Source: an uncultured Oscillospiraceae bacterium
GTDB lineage: Bacteria; Bacillota; Clostridia; Oscillospirales; Oscillospiraceae
Direction of reading: 5' to 3'
DNA length: 13,609 nucleotides
NCBI GenBank assembly: GCA_934569425.1
Contig: CAKTKM010000025.1
Span: 1-13,609, forward strand
Shown here: in pieces, positions 5,357-13,209 of the stretch
Position numbering within the stretch: the first letter of the stretch is position 1
How the letters are laid out: each line of letters begins with the position of its first letter
Notes under the pieces: generated by a model
Told to the model about the DNA's origin: nothing
The model's input: only the letters and a program-made list of their open reading frames with translations
Databases searched by the model: none
Program-made: the position numbers and the translations under genes

Positions 5357-6126
5357 TGCTGTGCCGCGCGATCCTGCAGGATCAGCAGCTTCAGGGCTTC
5401 CACGCCCACGGTGACGGCGGAGGTGGTGTCCTCGCTCATCTCCTGGTCCAGACCGGCGGCCTCCCGCTCCTGATTCCAGATCACATGGAAGCAGGAGCCG
5501 CAGCGGCAATTCAGGGCGCTGGCCACCACAAACAGGGCGGCGGACTCCATCTCGCTGGCCTTGACGCCGAGACGCTTCCATGCCTCCCACTTGTTCAGCA
5601 GCTCATAGGATACGGGCATGCGTGCCGGGGAATGCTGACCGTAAAAGGAATCCTTACACTGTACCACGCCTACCTGCGTGCGCTTGCCCAGTGCCTTGGC
5701 CGCCTGCACCAGTGCGGTGGTCACGTCAAAGTCCGCCACGGCGGGGAATTCAATGGGGGCGTACTCGCAGCTGGTATGCTCAAACCGGATGGCGCCGGTG
5801 GCGATGACCACATCGCCGCTGCGGACATCCAGATCAATGCCGCCGCAGGTGCCCACGCGGATGAAGGTATCCGCGCCGATGTTGTGCAGTTCCTCCATGG
5901 CGATGGAAGCGGAGGGACCGCCGATGCCGGTGGAGCAGACGGAGACCTTTTCCCCCAGCAGGGTACCGGTATAAATGGTAAACTCCCGGTTTTGGGAAAC
6001 GAAATGGGCGTCGTCAAACAGCGCGGCGATTTTTTCGCAGCGGCCGGGGTCGCCGGGCAGGATCACATAGCGGCCGACGTCGCCTTCCACACAGTGAATA
6101 TGAAATTGTTTTTCCAATTTTTGCAT
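5344..6126 (-). CDS. udp: Uridine phosphorylase
   Basis: 260 residues, the usual length for this nucleoside phosphorylase. It cleaves uridine with phosphate to uracil and ribose 1-phosphate in the cytoplasm. Visible motifs: PGDPGR (24-29) and the phosphate-binding CSTGIGGPS (64-72) with Arg90-Val-Gly-Thr, uracil-recognition [11 protein letters not shown] (161-171, Gln164 and Arg169), and ribose-binding EMES (192-195). Purine nucleoside phosphorylases of the DeoD type lack the Gln/Arg uracil pair, so uridine is favoured. The ribosome site GGAGG lies seven bases upstream of the ATG. A perfect palindrome overlaps its promoter. Together with the cytidine deaminase in this window it would make a cytidine-to-uracil salvage path, although the two genes are not adjacent. 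Confidence 0.9.
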   Translation of the reverse strand: MQKLEKQFHIHCVEGDVGRYVILPGDPGRCEKIAALFDDAHFVSQNREFTIYTGTLLGEKVSVCSTGIGGPSASIAMEELHNIGADTFIRVGTCGGIDLDVRSGDVVIATGAIRFEHTSCEYAPIEFPAVADFDVTTALVQAAKALGKRTQVGVVQCKDSFYGQHSPARMPVSYELLNKWEAWKRLGVKASEMESAALFVVASALNCRCGSCFHVIWNQEREAAGLDQEMSEDTTSAVTVGVEALKLLILQDRAAQHTID

Positions 6127-6195
6127 GATATTCCTCCAGATAACAGTGAATGGGGCTCCAGAAACCTTATGGTGTCACATGTCTCTTTCTTTTTC

Positions 6196-6217
6196 GTGGT
6201 ACCATCGATGGTACCAC
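6196..6217 (-). promoter_or_regulatory. 22-base perfect palindrome in the udp promoter (putative operator)
   Basis: The palindrome has half-site GTGGTACCATC and is centred on ATCGAT. On the minus strand a possible promoter TTGCAT, 17 bases, TACCAT with an extended-10 TG places the -10 inside the palindrome, so a bound repressor would block transcription. Flanking TTTTTCG (6190-6196) and CGAAAAA (6224-6230) could extend it imperfectly. It lies in the divergent region between udp and the Asn-rich lipoprotein gene and might also affect the latter. Confidence 0.6.
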
Positions 6218-6332
6218 AGTTTGCGAAAAAATGCAACGTTGGCAGAAGTTGCAGGCGGTAGTTTTGTCGAAAGACGCGCATACTATCCCTGCGGCAAATG
6301 CCGGAAGCTTTGATGAAAAAGGAGAACGGGAT

Positions 6333-6836
6333 ATGACGAAAAAATGGATCGCGCTGGCGATGGCGGCACTGCTGGTGCTGGCGATGGCGGGCTGCGGCGA
6401 GGACAAAAACAATACCAACCGCCCCAACAGCGACAGCAACGGTGCCAACAACAGCACAAACAACAACACCACCAACAATGGTACGGACAGCGGCACCGAT
6501 AACGGCGGCAATGACGCCGCCAACAACGGCACAGGAAGCGGCGGCACACCGGATGACGGCGTGACCGACAGCAACGGCATGGAGCGAAGCGGACGCAGCA
6601 GCTACGGCACCTATCGGGACAGGGGCAATGACAAGGCCTTTACCGAAAACCGGGGCAGCACCTTTGGACAGACAGGCCGGGAGATCCAGGAGGATGCGGA
6701 GCAGTGGCCTCCTACGGTGTATGATTCCATGACCGGCGCCCACGGCGCCGCCACATGGCGGCAGATGCTGGACAACGGCTTTGTCCGTGATACGGACGGC
6801 TTTTTGCTGGACGGCGAAAATGCCTGCTGGTCCTGA
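6333..6836 (+). CDS. Asn/Gly/Ser-rich putative lipoprotein
   Basis: 167 residues. A charged start (MTKKW), a hydrophobic stretch and the lipobox LAMAGC place the lipid-modified Cys at 21, so it is predicted to be anchored on the outer face of the membrane. Residues 24-80 are a low-complexity linker of Asn, Gly, Ser, Thr and Asp (for example NNSTNNNTTNNGTDSG). The C-terminal 50 residues (GREIQEDAEQWPPTVYDSMT to LDGENACWS) look like a small folded unit that I do not recognise. AAAGGAG lies eight bases before this ATG and the lipobox follows directly; an upstream in-frame extension to 6150 would bury the signal peptide. It ends at its own terminator, so it is probably monocistronic. Confidence 0.75.
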   Translation: MTKKWIALAMAALLVLAMAGCGEDKNNTNRPNSDSNGANNSTNNNTTNNGTDSGTDNGGNDAANNGTGSGGTPDDGVTDSNGMERSGRSSYGTYRDRGNDKAFTENRGSTFGQTGREIQEDAEQWPPTVYDSMTGAHGAATWRQMLDNGFVRDTDGFLLDGENACWS

Positions 6837-6846
6837 GGCGAAAGGG

Positions 6847-6884
6847 AAAAAGACGAGGCTGTGGACACCAGCCTCGTCTTTTTT
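6847..6884 (+). terminator. Terminator after the lipoprotein gene
   Basis: GACGAGGCTG (6852-6861) and CAGCCTCGTC (6869-6878), a perfect 10-base stem extended by A-T pairs, with a seven-base loop and a six-T tract. Confidence 0.93.
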
Positions 6885-6958
6885 ATGAAAGGAGAGAGAA
6901 TAACAATGTGAAAACAATTTTCTTTGGCTGATGCTACTATACATCTTCAATAGTTTCC

Positions 6959-6997
6959 TGTCAACGACTATGACAAAGAATTCACAAATTGTTCACA
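6959..6997 (+). promoter_or_regulatory. Direct repeats upstream of the marR promoter
   Basis: TTCACA at 6981-6986 and again at 6992-6997, an 11-base period, preceded by related TGACAA (6971) and TGTCAA (6959). Six-base repeats separated by five bases just upstream of a -35 box are the arrangement bound by OmpR/PhoB-family response regulators such as Bacillus PhoP. The rest of 6885-6958 shows no gene. Confidence 0.35.
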
Positions 6998-7017
6998 GGG
7001 GATCTTCCTGTTCTCTC

Positions 7018-7046
7018 TTGACGATTTCAAATGCCTGTGGTAGTAT
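7018..7046 (+). promoter_or_regulatory. Promoter of the marR-ABC operon
   Basis: -35 TTGACG at 7018-7023, 17-base spacer, -10 TAGTAT at 7041-7046, with an extended -10 TG at 7038-7039. Confidence 0.75.
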
Positions 7047-7073
7047 TTAGCGTACTAATTTTTAGGGTGCTAA
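7046..7073 (+). promoter_or_regulatory. Tandem MarR operators
   Basis: Two copies of a palindrome of the type TTAG-N4-CTAA: TTTAGCGTACTAA (7046-7058) and TTTAGGGTGCTAA (7061-7073), centres 15 bases apart. They begin at the -10 box and cover the transcription start, so binding would repress. TTAG/CTAA palindromes are typical sites of MarR proteins encoded beside ABC exporters in Firmicutes; autoregulation is inferred. Confidence 0.7.
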
Positions 7074-7100
7074 ATATTAAAAAGCAAGAAAGGAGCAGCC

Positions 7101-7556
7101 ATGCGGCAGGACATTCATGACATCCGGCAGATCGGACAGCTGGCCAGCTATTGCGACCACCAGATGCACCGTTTGATGGCGCAGAAGCTGCGGCAGTATG
7201 ACGTATCGCCCATGCAGTGCCGGACGCTGACCTATTTGCAGGAGGCGGAGGGACAGGTGAACCAGCGGATGCTGGAACGGCATTTGCTGGTAAAGCCCTC
7301 CACCGCCAGCGGCATCGTGGGTCGGCTGGAGGAGAAGGGGCTTGTGCGCCGCCAGACCAGCGGCAGCGACGGGCGGTGCCGGATCCTGGCGCTGACCGAC
7401 AATGGCCGGCAATTCTATCAGCAATTCTGCGCCATTGCGGCGCAGGTGAACGCGCAGGCGGAACAGGGCTTTTCCGAGGAGGAAAAGGAAACGCTGCGGC
7501 AGCTGCTGCTGCGGCTGGCGGAGAATCTGACCGCCAAACAGGAGGATACACAATGA
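7101..7556 (+). CDS. MarR-family transcriptional regulator
   Basis: 151 residues with the MarR layout: N-terminal dimer helix, a winged helix with recognition helix LVKPSTASGIVGRLEEKGLVRR (63-84) and wing QTSGSDGRCRILALTDNG (85-102), and a C-terminal dimerisation helix. It is expected to bind the two operators in its own leader and release DNA on sensing a ligand, possibly a substrate of the exporter encoded next. The ribosome site AAAGGAG is seven bases before the start. Its stop overlaps the exporter start as ATGA (7553-7556), indicating translational coupling. Confidence 0.9.
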   Translation: MRQDIHDIRQIGQLASYCDHQMHRLMAQKLRQYDVSPMQCRTLTYLQEAEGQVNQRMLERHLLVKPSTASGIVGRLEEKGLVRRQTSGSDGRCRILALTDNGRQFYQQFCAIAAQVNAQAEQGFSEEEKETLRQLLLRLAENLTAKQEDTQ

Positions 7557-9286
7557 AGACATTTTATCCCTTTACAAAAGGCTACCGCCGTTGGATCCTG
7601 CTGGGCGTGGCCTGCTCTGCGGCGGAGGCGGTGCTGGAGCTGGAACTGCCGCAGGCCATGGGAGACATCGTGGACGTTGGCATCGCGGGCGGCGACCGCG
7701 CCTATATCCTGTGGATGGGGCTGAAGATGCTGGCGCTGTCGCTGGCGGCGCTTTTCAGCGGTGTGGGCGCGGCGGTGTTCGCCGCCAAGGCCTCCATGGG
7801 CTTCGGCGCACAGGTGCGGCAGGCGGAGTATGAGCAGGTGCAGCGGTTTTCTTTTGCCAATATCGAGCATTTTTCCACCGCCAGTCTTATCACGCGCCTG
7901 ACCAACGACGTGGCGTCGGTGCAGATGACGCTGTTTATGGGGATGCGGATGTGCGTCCGCGCCCCGGTGATGCTGGTCACGGCGCTGATCAAGGCGGTGG
8001 AGATCAGCCTTGATCTGAGTCAGGTATTTCTCGTGGTGGTGCCGCTGCTGATTTTGGCGGTGGTGATCGTGATCCGCTATGTGGGGCCGTTTTTCACCGC
8101 GCTGCAAAGCGCCACCGATGACGTGAATCTGGTGGTTCAGGAAAATCTGAATGCCGTGCGGGTGGTGAAATCCTTCGTGCGGGAGGAGGAAGAGACGGAG
8201 AAGTTCCGCCTGCGGAACGACAAGCTGCGGGCTACCGCCGAGCGCGCCTTCGGCTTTGTGGTGATGTTCATGCCTGTTATGGTGATGCTGATGGGCGGCA
8301 CCATTGTGGCGATCATGTGGCTGGGCGGTCACGATGTGGCGGCCGGCACATTGCTGTCCGGCGACCTGATGGCCTTCTTTACCTACGCCAGTGAGATCCT
8401 GATGTCGTTGATGATGGTGTCCATGGTGCTGATGGTGCTGACCCGCGCCATTGCCTGCGGCAAGCGGATCAAAGAGGTGCTGAACGAGCAGCCGGAGATC
8501 ACCGATGCGCAGGCCGACCCCACTCTGACTGTGGAAAACGGCGACATCCGGTTTGAGCATGTGTTTTTCAAGTATCATCCCACGGCGGAGGGCTGGAATC
8601 TGAACGACATCGACCTGCACATCGAAAGCGGTATGACGGTGGGGATCCTGGGCGGTACCGGCAGCGCCAAATCCACGCTGGTCAGCATGATCCCCCGCCT
8701 GTACGAGGTGAGCGATGGTGCCGTCTACGTGGGCGGACACAATGTAAAGGAGTACACCATGGAGGCGCTGCGGGACGGCTGCGCCATGGTGCTGCAGAAA
8801 AACACCCTGTTTTCCGGTACCATTCGGGAGAACCTGCGGTGGGGACGGGCGGATGCCACGGACGAGGAGATCCGTGCGGCCTGCCGCATGGCCTGCGCCG
8901 ATGAATTTATCGACAAGATGCCCGACGGGTACGACACCCATATTGAGCAGGGCGGCACCAATGTGTCCGGCGGACAGAAGCAGCGGCTCTGCATCGCCCG
9001 CGCCATTCTGCGGCGGCCCAGGGTGTTGATCCTTGACGACAGCACCAGCGCCGTGGATACCGCCACAGATGCCAGGATCCGTGCCGCCCTGAAGGAGGCG
9101 CTTCCCGGCGCCACAAAGCTGATCATCGCCCAGCGCGTCACCTCCGTGATGGACGCGGACATGATCCTGGTGCTGGATGACGGTCATATCGTGGGACAGG
9201 GGACTCACCGGCAGCTGATGGACAGCTGCGGCATCTATCGGGAGGTTTACGAATCCCAGCAGGAAGGAGTGAGCATCGATGGCTGA
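7553..9286 (+). CDS. Heterodimeric ABC exporter, subunit with degenerate ATPase site
   Basis: 577 residues: six-helix transmembrane domain (about 1-310) and nucleotide-binding domain (about 330-577). Walker A is GGTGSAKS (367-374) and the signature VSGGQ (471-475) is canonical. Walker B VLILDD ends with Asp496 where the catalytic Glu is expected, and the H-loop position is Gln527 instead of His. This matches the TM287/BmrC-type half of heterodimeric exporters. Its own site is catalytically weak, but its intact signature completes the active site of the partner. Members export drugs, peptides or lipids; the substrate cannot be read from the sequence. The ATG at 7553 is chosen because it overlaps the marR stop and begins just before the first membrane helix. 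Confidence 0.92.
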   Translation: MKTFYPFTKGYRRWILLGVACSAAEAVLELELPQAMGDIVDVGIAGGDRAYILWMGLKMLALSLAALFSGVGAAVFAAKASMGFGAQVRQAEYEQVQRFSFANIEHFSTASLITRLTNDVASVQMTLFMGMRMCVRAPVMLVTALIKAVEISLDLSQVFLVVVPLLILAVVIVIRYVGPFFTALQSATDDVNLVVQENLNAVRVVKSFVREEEETEKFRLRNDKLRATAERAFGFVVMFMPVMVMLMGGTIVAIMWLGGHDVAAGTLLSGDLMAFFTYASEILMSLMMVSMVLMVLTRAIACGKRIKEVLNEQPEITDAQADPTLTVENGDIRFEHVFFKYHPTAEGWNLNDIDLHIESGMTVGILGGTGSAKSTLVSMIPRLYEVSDGAVYVGGHNVKEYTMEALRDGCAMVLQKNTLFSGTIRENLRWGRADATDEEIRAACRMACADEFIDKMPDGYDTHIEQGGTNVSGGQKQRLCIARAILRRPRVLILDDSTSAVDTATDARIRAALKEALPGATKLIIAQRVTSVMDADMILVLDDGHIVGQGTHRQLMDSCGIYREVYESQQEGVSIDG

Positions 9287-11168
9287 CAAGCAAGCAAAAA
9301 CGCCCCGGAGCGGTCATGGCCACGGACCCAATGCCCACGGCTTTCAGCGGCCCAAAGACATGAAGGGTACCTTCAAAAAGCTGATGGCCTATGTGGGCCG
9401 GTATAAGGCCGCGCTGGTGCTGGTGGCGGTGTGCCTGGTGCTCAGCGCCGTGGGCAATGTGGCCTCCAGCTATCTGCTCAAGCCCATGCTGAACGATTAT
9501 ATCATCCCCGGCGACTTCGAGGGACTGCTGAAGATGCTGGTGCTGCTGGGCGGTATGTTCGCCCTGAGCGCCCTGTGTTCTTACGCCTATGCCCGCATCA
9601 TGGTGCATGTGGCGCAGCGGACGGTATCCGCCATCCGGCAGGATCTGTTTGCCCGTCTGCAGCAGCTTCCCGTCAGCTACTATGACCAGCATCAGTCCGG
9701 CGACCTGATGAGCCGGTTCACCAACGACATCGACACGGTGTCGGAGATGCTCAACAGCAGCTTTGCCAACATCCTCTCCAATGTGCTGACCTTTGTGGGT
9801 ACGGTCGTGATGATGGTGGTGCTCAACCCGTGGCTGACGCTGATCACCTTCGGCTTTCTTGCGCTGATGGGCGGGGTAGTGAAGGTCATCGGCGGCCGCA
9901 GCCGCGTGAACTTCCAGCGGCAGCAGGCGGCCCTGGGCGCGGTGAACGGCTATATCGAGGAGATGATCGAGGGACAGAAGGTCATTAAGGTCTTCAACCA
10001 CGAAAAGGAGGCCATTGGCCGTTTCTGTAACTTGAACGAAGATTACCGTCAGGCTGCCACGGCGGCGCAGGCCTATGCCGGCATGATGATGCCGGCCATG
10101 GGAAACCTCAGCAAGATCAACTATGCCGTTACCTGCTGCGTGGGGGGACTGCTGGCCATCGGCGGAATGTTTGACGTAGGCTCGCTGGGCGCGTACCTGC
10201 TGTATGTGAAGCAGGTGAGCCAGCCCATCGCCCAGATCAGCCAGCAGGTGAACACGCTGCTGGCGGCGGCGGCAGGCGCGGAGCGCATCTTCGCCGTGAT
10301 GGATGCCCAGCCGGAGACGGACGAGGGCAAAACCGTTATCGTCCGCGTGGAGAAGGAGGGCGAGACCCTCACCGAGACCACAGAGCGCACCGGCCGCTGG
10401 GCGTGGAAGCGCCCCGACGGTACACTGGTGGAGCTGAAGGGCGATGTGCGTTTTGACCATGTGAGCTTTTCCTATGATGGGGAAAAGACGGTGCTGCGGG
10501 ATGTGTCGCTGTTTGCCAAGCCGGGACAGAAGATCGCCTTTGTGGGCTCCACCGGCGCGGGCAAGACCACCATTACCAATCTCATCAACCGATTTTACGA
10601 TATTCAGGAGGGGACCATCACCTATGACGGCATTGATGTAAAGGACATCGCCAAGGATTCCCTGCGGCGGTCGCTGGGCATGGTGCTGCAGGATACCCAC
10701 CTGTTTACCGGCACCATTGCCGACAACATCCGTTACGGCAAGCTGGACGCCACCGATGAGGAGATCCGGTCGGCGGCACGGCTGGCCAACGCCGACGGCT
10801 TTATCCACCATCTGCCGCAGGGCTATGACACCGTGATCACCGGCGACGGCGCCGGGCTGAGTCAGGGGGAACGGCAGCTGCTGGCCATTGCCCGGGCGGC
10901 GGTATCCGACCCGCCGGTGCTGATCCTGGACGAGGCCACCTCCTCCATCGACACCCGCACCGAGACGCTGATCGAGCGGGGCATGGATTCTCTCATGGAG
11001 GGGCGGACGGTGTTTGTCATTGCCCACCGGCTGTCTACCGTCCGTAACGCGCAGGCCATTCTGGTGCTGGAGAACGGACAGATCATCGAGCGGGGCGACC
11101 ACGCGCAGCTTCTGGAGGAAAAGGGCCGGTACTATCAGCTGTATACCGGTCAGGCAAAATTAAGTTAA
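9279..11168 (+). CDS. Heterodimeric ABC exporter, catalytic subunit
   Basis: 629 residues: a His/Gly-rich cytoplasmic N-terminus (about 1-25), a six-helix membrane domain, and a nucleotide-binding domain. Walker A GSTGAGKT (423-430), Walker B VLILDE with Glu552 and H-loop His583 are canonical, while the signature is LSQGE (527-531) rather than LSGGQ. This is the exact complement of the upstream subunit, so the pair should have one competent and one degenerate ATP site, as in TM287/288 and BmrCD. A charged insert of about 45 residues (EKEGETLTETTERTGRWAW) lies between the membrane and nucleotide domains. It overlaps the upstream gene by eight bases and is translationally coupled to it. Confidence 0.93.
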   Translation: MADKQAKTPRSGHGHGPNAHGFQRPKDMKGTFKKLMAYVGRYKAALVLVAVCLVLSAVGNVASSYLLKPMLNDYIIPGDFEGLLKMLVLLGGMFALSALCSYAYARIMVHVAQRTVSAIRQDLFARLQQLPVSYYDQHQSGDLMSRFTNDIDTVSEMLNSSFANILSNVLTFVGTVVMMVVLNPWLTLITFGFLALMGGVVKVIGGRSRVNFQRQQAALGAVNGYIEEMIEGQKVIKVFNHEKEAIGRFCNLNEDYRQAATAAQAYAGMMMPAMGNLSKINYAVTCCVGGLLAIGGMFDVGSLGAYLLYVKQVSQPIAQISQQVNTLLAAAAGAERIFAVMDAQPETDEGKTVIVRVEKEGETLTETTERTGRWAWKRPDGTLVELKGDVRFDHVSFSYDGEKTVLRDVSLFAKPGQKIAFVGSTGAGKTTITNLINRFYDIQEGTITYDGIDVKDIAKDSLRRSLGMVLQDTHLFTGTIADNIRYGKLDATDEEIRSAARLANADGFIHHLPQGYDTVITGDGAGLSQGERQLLAIARAAVSDPPVLILDEATSSIDTRTETLIERGMDSLMEGRTVFVIAHRLSTVRNAQAILVLENGQIIERGDHAQLLEEKGRYYQLYTGQAKLS

Positions 11169-11181
11169 AGGAGACAAGAAC

Positions 11182-11571
11182 ATGACGGAAAAAGAGCTTT
11201 GCCAAAAGGCCGTAGAGATGCTGGATAGAGCCTATATCCCCTATTCTCACTTCCCGGTAGGGGCGGCGCTGGAGTGCGCCGACGGAACGGTGTTTACCGG
11301 CTGCAACATTGAAAACGCCGCCTATGGCGCCACCATCTGTGCCGAGCGCACCGCCATCGTCAAAGCCGTCAGCGAGGGACACAGGGACTTTGTACGTATC
11401 GCCATTGCCGGACGGAGCGATGACTTCTGCGTACCCTGCGGTACCTGCCGACAGGTGATGATGGAGTTTGCGCCGGAGATGGAGGTCATCTGTCTCAATA
11501 AGGCGGGCGAGGCGAAGAAATTTGCCCTGCGGGAGCTGCTGCCTTATGGATTTGACCAGAGCTGGCTATAA
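11182..11571 (+). CDS. cdd: Cytidine deaminase
   Basis: 129 residues, the size of homotetrameric cytidine deaminases. It converts cytidine and deoxycytidine to uridine and deoxyuridine. CAE (53-55) and PCGTC (85-89) supply the three zinc ligands Cys53, Cys86 and Cys89 and the proton-shuttling Glu55. NIENA (42-46) binds the nucleoside ribose. It starts 13 bases after the exporter stop with AAAGGAGA upstream, so it is probably on the same transcript. Its product is the substrate of the uridine phosphorylase in this window. Confidence 0.95.
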   Translation: MTEKELCQKAVEMLDRAYIPYSHFPVGAALECADGTVFTGCNIENAAYGATICAERTAIVKAVSEGHRDFVRIAIAGRSDDFCVPCGTCRQVMMEFAPEMEVICLNKAGEAKKFALRELLPYGFDQSWL

Positions 11572-11585
11572 TTTCCGGGAACAAA

Positions 11586-11624
11586 ATCGTGCGGGTCTGC
11601 GTCTAAAGGGCAGACCCACACGAT
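11586..11624 (+). other. Long hairpin without T tract after cdd
   Basis: ATCGTGCGGGTCTGC (11586-11600) pairs with GCAGACCCACACGAT (11610-11624), 15 bases with one mismatch. CTGTGG follows rather than T residues, so it is not an ordinary intrinsic terminator. It may stabilise or process the mRNA between cdd and the lipoprotein gene, or act as a weak terminator. Confidence 0.5.
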
Positions 11625-11652
11625 CTGTGGAAAACTAAGGAGGATACTTTTG

Positions 11653-12228
11653 ATGAAAAAAATTCTTGCACTGATGCTGGCGCTGGTCATGGCGCTGTCC
11701 CTTGTGGCCTGCGGCGGCGGAAACGACACCAAGAATGACAAACCGAACGGTGACAAGCCCGCCGAGATCACCAGCGCGCTGGCCTTGCTGGAGACCGTGT
11801 GGAACGACTATGGCGAGGACGAGAAGTTCTCCGTTGTCGGCGGCGGCCCCGATGCCGGACAGATGGTGGAGAATGCCCCCGCTGCCTTTGACCTGACCGA
11901 CCGGTCTCTGGCTGAACACAATCTGGTGCTGCCGGAGAACGCGCAGGTGGACGAAGCCGCATCCTTGACCCACATGCTGAATGCCAATACCTTCACTGCC
12001 GCGGCCTATCACGCCGCCGGTGATGTGCAGGCGCTGGCGGCGGAGCTGCGGGATGCCGTTCAGGGCAACCGCTGGATGTGCGGCTTCCCCGACAAGGTGG
12101 TGGTGGCCGTTCGGGATGAGTATGTGGTCGTGGCCTTCGGCGCTGATGAGTTGGTGGATGCCTTTTCCAGCCGTCTGAGCGGGATCTTCGGCATGGAGCT
12201 GGTGTACGACGAAGCCGTTCAGGCGTGA
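11653..12228 (+). CDS. Putative lipoprotein of unknown function
   Basis: 191 residues. MKKILALMLALVMALSLVACGGG is a lipoprotein signal with lipobox LVAC. After a short charged linker comes a domain with TSALALLETVWNDYGEDEKF, a central THMLNANTFTAAAYHAAG segment and a C-terminal hydrophobic strand-helix unit VVVAVRDEYVVVAFGADELVDAF. The arrangement recalls small clostridial lipoproteins of the DUF4358 kind, but I am not confident of the family. AGGAGG (11638-11643) supports ATG 11653 over the adjoining TTG. The next gene overlaps its stop (GTGA), so the two are probably made together and may act together at the membrane surface. Confidence 0.75.
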   Translation: MKKILALMLALVMALSLVACGGGNDTKNDKPNGDKPAEITSALALLETVWNDYGEDEKFSVVGGGPDAGQMVENAPAAFDLTDRSLAEHNLVLPENAQVDEAASLTHMLNANTFTAAAYHAAGDVQALAAELRDAVQGNRWMCGFPDKVVVAVRDEYVVVAFGADELVDAFSSRLSGIFGMELVYDEAVQA

Positions 12229-13163
12229 AGGGCAGCGTCGTGAAGCGGGCGGCCTTTGTGCTGCTGAGCTGCGCCATATTGCTGGGCGCGGCAAAATGGA
12301 TACCGGAACAGGAAGCGCCGCCGCAGGGGGCGCTTCCTGCGGTGTTTGTCCGTGACGGCTATGCCGCCGCCACCGAAACGTCCTTGGATGAAAATTCCCT
12401 GCAATACGCCGGAAAAAAATTCCGGCAGCTATACGAAAGTGACCTGACCGCCAACGAAGGACGGATCTATCTTTCGGTGATCCCCGACAAGGGCAGCTTC
12501 ATGATGCCGCCTGACGGCTATGTTCCCGCGTCCGCCGATGAGACCGCGAACGCGCTGCTGGAGCAGCTGGATTTCGTCCAATACGCGGACATTGTTCCGC
12601 TTTTGACGCTGGAGGACTATTACCGTACCGATCCCCACTGGCGGCAGGAGCGGCTGACGGGCGTGGCACAGGCGCTGCTGGAGGCCATGGGCGGAGAGCT
12701 GACGCAGGATTTTCAGGAGCATACCATGGATGTTTCTTTTTACGGCGCTTACGCCCGGCAGACAGACACGTTCCTGACGGCGGACACGCTGCGGTATCTG
12801 ACGGATCCGGCCTTGGAGGCTTGTACCGTCTATGACTATGAGACACAGCGGCAGGAAGCCCTGTATGACCTGTCCGCCGTGGACACAGACACCCCCTATG
12901 ACCTCTATCTGCAAGGCAGCAAGTCCCTGCTGCGGGTGGACAGTCCCCTGTCGGCCACTGACAAAACGCTGGTGGTGTTTCGGGACTCCTTCGCCAGCAG
13001 CCTGATCCCGCTGCTGGCACAGCAGTACCGCACGATCTACGCGGTGGACATCCGGTATCTGGCCAGCCAGCTGGTCAGCCGGTATGTCACCCTTGACGGC
13101 AGCGAAGACGTGCTGTTCCTCTACAGCGTGATGGTGCTGAACAACAGCAAAACCATAAAATGA
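12225..13163 (+). CDS. DHHW-family exported protein (AlgJ/SGNH-like)
   Basis: 312 residues from a GTG whose last two bases lie in the upstream stop codon (GTGA). An alternative GTG at 12240 is possible, as neither has a good ribosome site. Residues 9-24 are a signal or anchor helix (AAFVLLSCAILLGAAK). The motif YYRTDPHWRQE (132-142) corresponds to the DHHW signature, here with Pro in the second place, and VFRDSFASSL (251-260) holds the Ser expected in the SGNH-like acetyltransferase fold. Relatives such as AlgJ act on extracellular polymers together with an MBOAT acyltransferase. No MBOAT gene is in the window, so the partner, if any, is elsewhere. IYLSVIPDKGSFM resembles the conserved strand of this family. 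Confidence 0.75.
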   Translation: MKGSVVKRAAFVLLSCAILLGAAKWIPEQEAPPQGALPAVFVRDGYAAATETSLDENSLQYAGKKFRQLYESDLTANEGRIYLSVIPDKGSFMMPPDGYVPASADETANALLEQLDFVQYADIVPLLTLEDYYRTDPHWRQERLTGVAQALLEAMGGELTQDFQEHTMDVSFYGAYARQTDTFLTADTLRYLTDPALEACTVYDYETQRQEALYDLSAVDTDTPYDLYLQGSKSLLRVDSPLSATDKTLVVFRDSFASSLIPLLAQQYRTIYAVDIRYLASQLVSRYVTLDGSEDVLFLYSVMVLNNSKTIK

Positions 13164-13165
13164 CA

Positions 13166-13197
13166 CCAAGACCTCCGGCATGCGCCGGAGGTCTTGG
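13166..13197. terminator. Hairpin between convergent genes
   Basis: A perfect 14-base stem, CCAAGACCTCCGGC and GCCGGAGGTCTTGG, with loop ATGC, three bases after the DHHW gene stop and 13 bases from the stop of the convergent gene. There is no T tract on either side, yet its position between convergent genes supports a termination or 3'-end protection role. Confidence 0.6.
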
Positions 13198-13209
13198 ACA
13201 TTCCGCCTG

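Noticed and set aside
6150..6332. Longer start for the Asn-rich lipoprotein
   Set aside because: It would place 61 residues before the signal peptide; ATG 6333 has AAAGGAG and an immediate lipobox signal.
7217..7552. N-terminal extension of the first ABC subunit
   Set aside because: The extension is Gly/Ala/Arg-rich and overlaps marR; ATG 7553 fits the family start and the ATGA overlap.
7418..11102. Two very long minus-strand open frames opposite the ABC exporter genes
   Set aside because: Both are His- and Gln-rich complements of genuine ABC proteins whose Walker and signature motifs are on the plus strand.
11586..11624. Riboswitch upstream of the lipoprotein gene
   Set aside because: It is a single simple hairpin with no conserved ligand-binding core, and no alternative terminator is seen.
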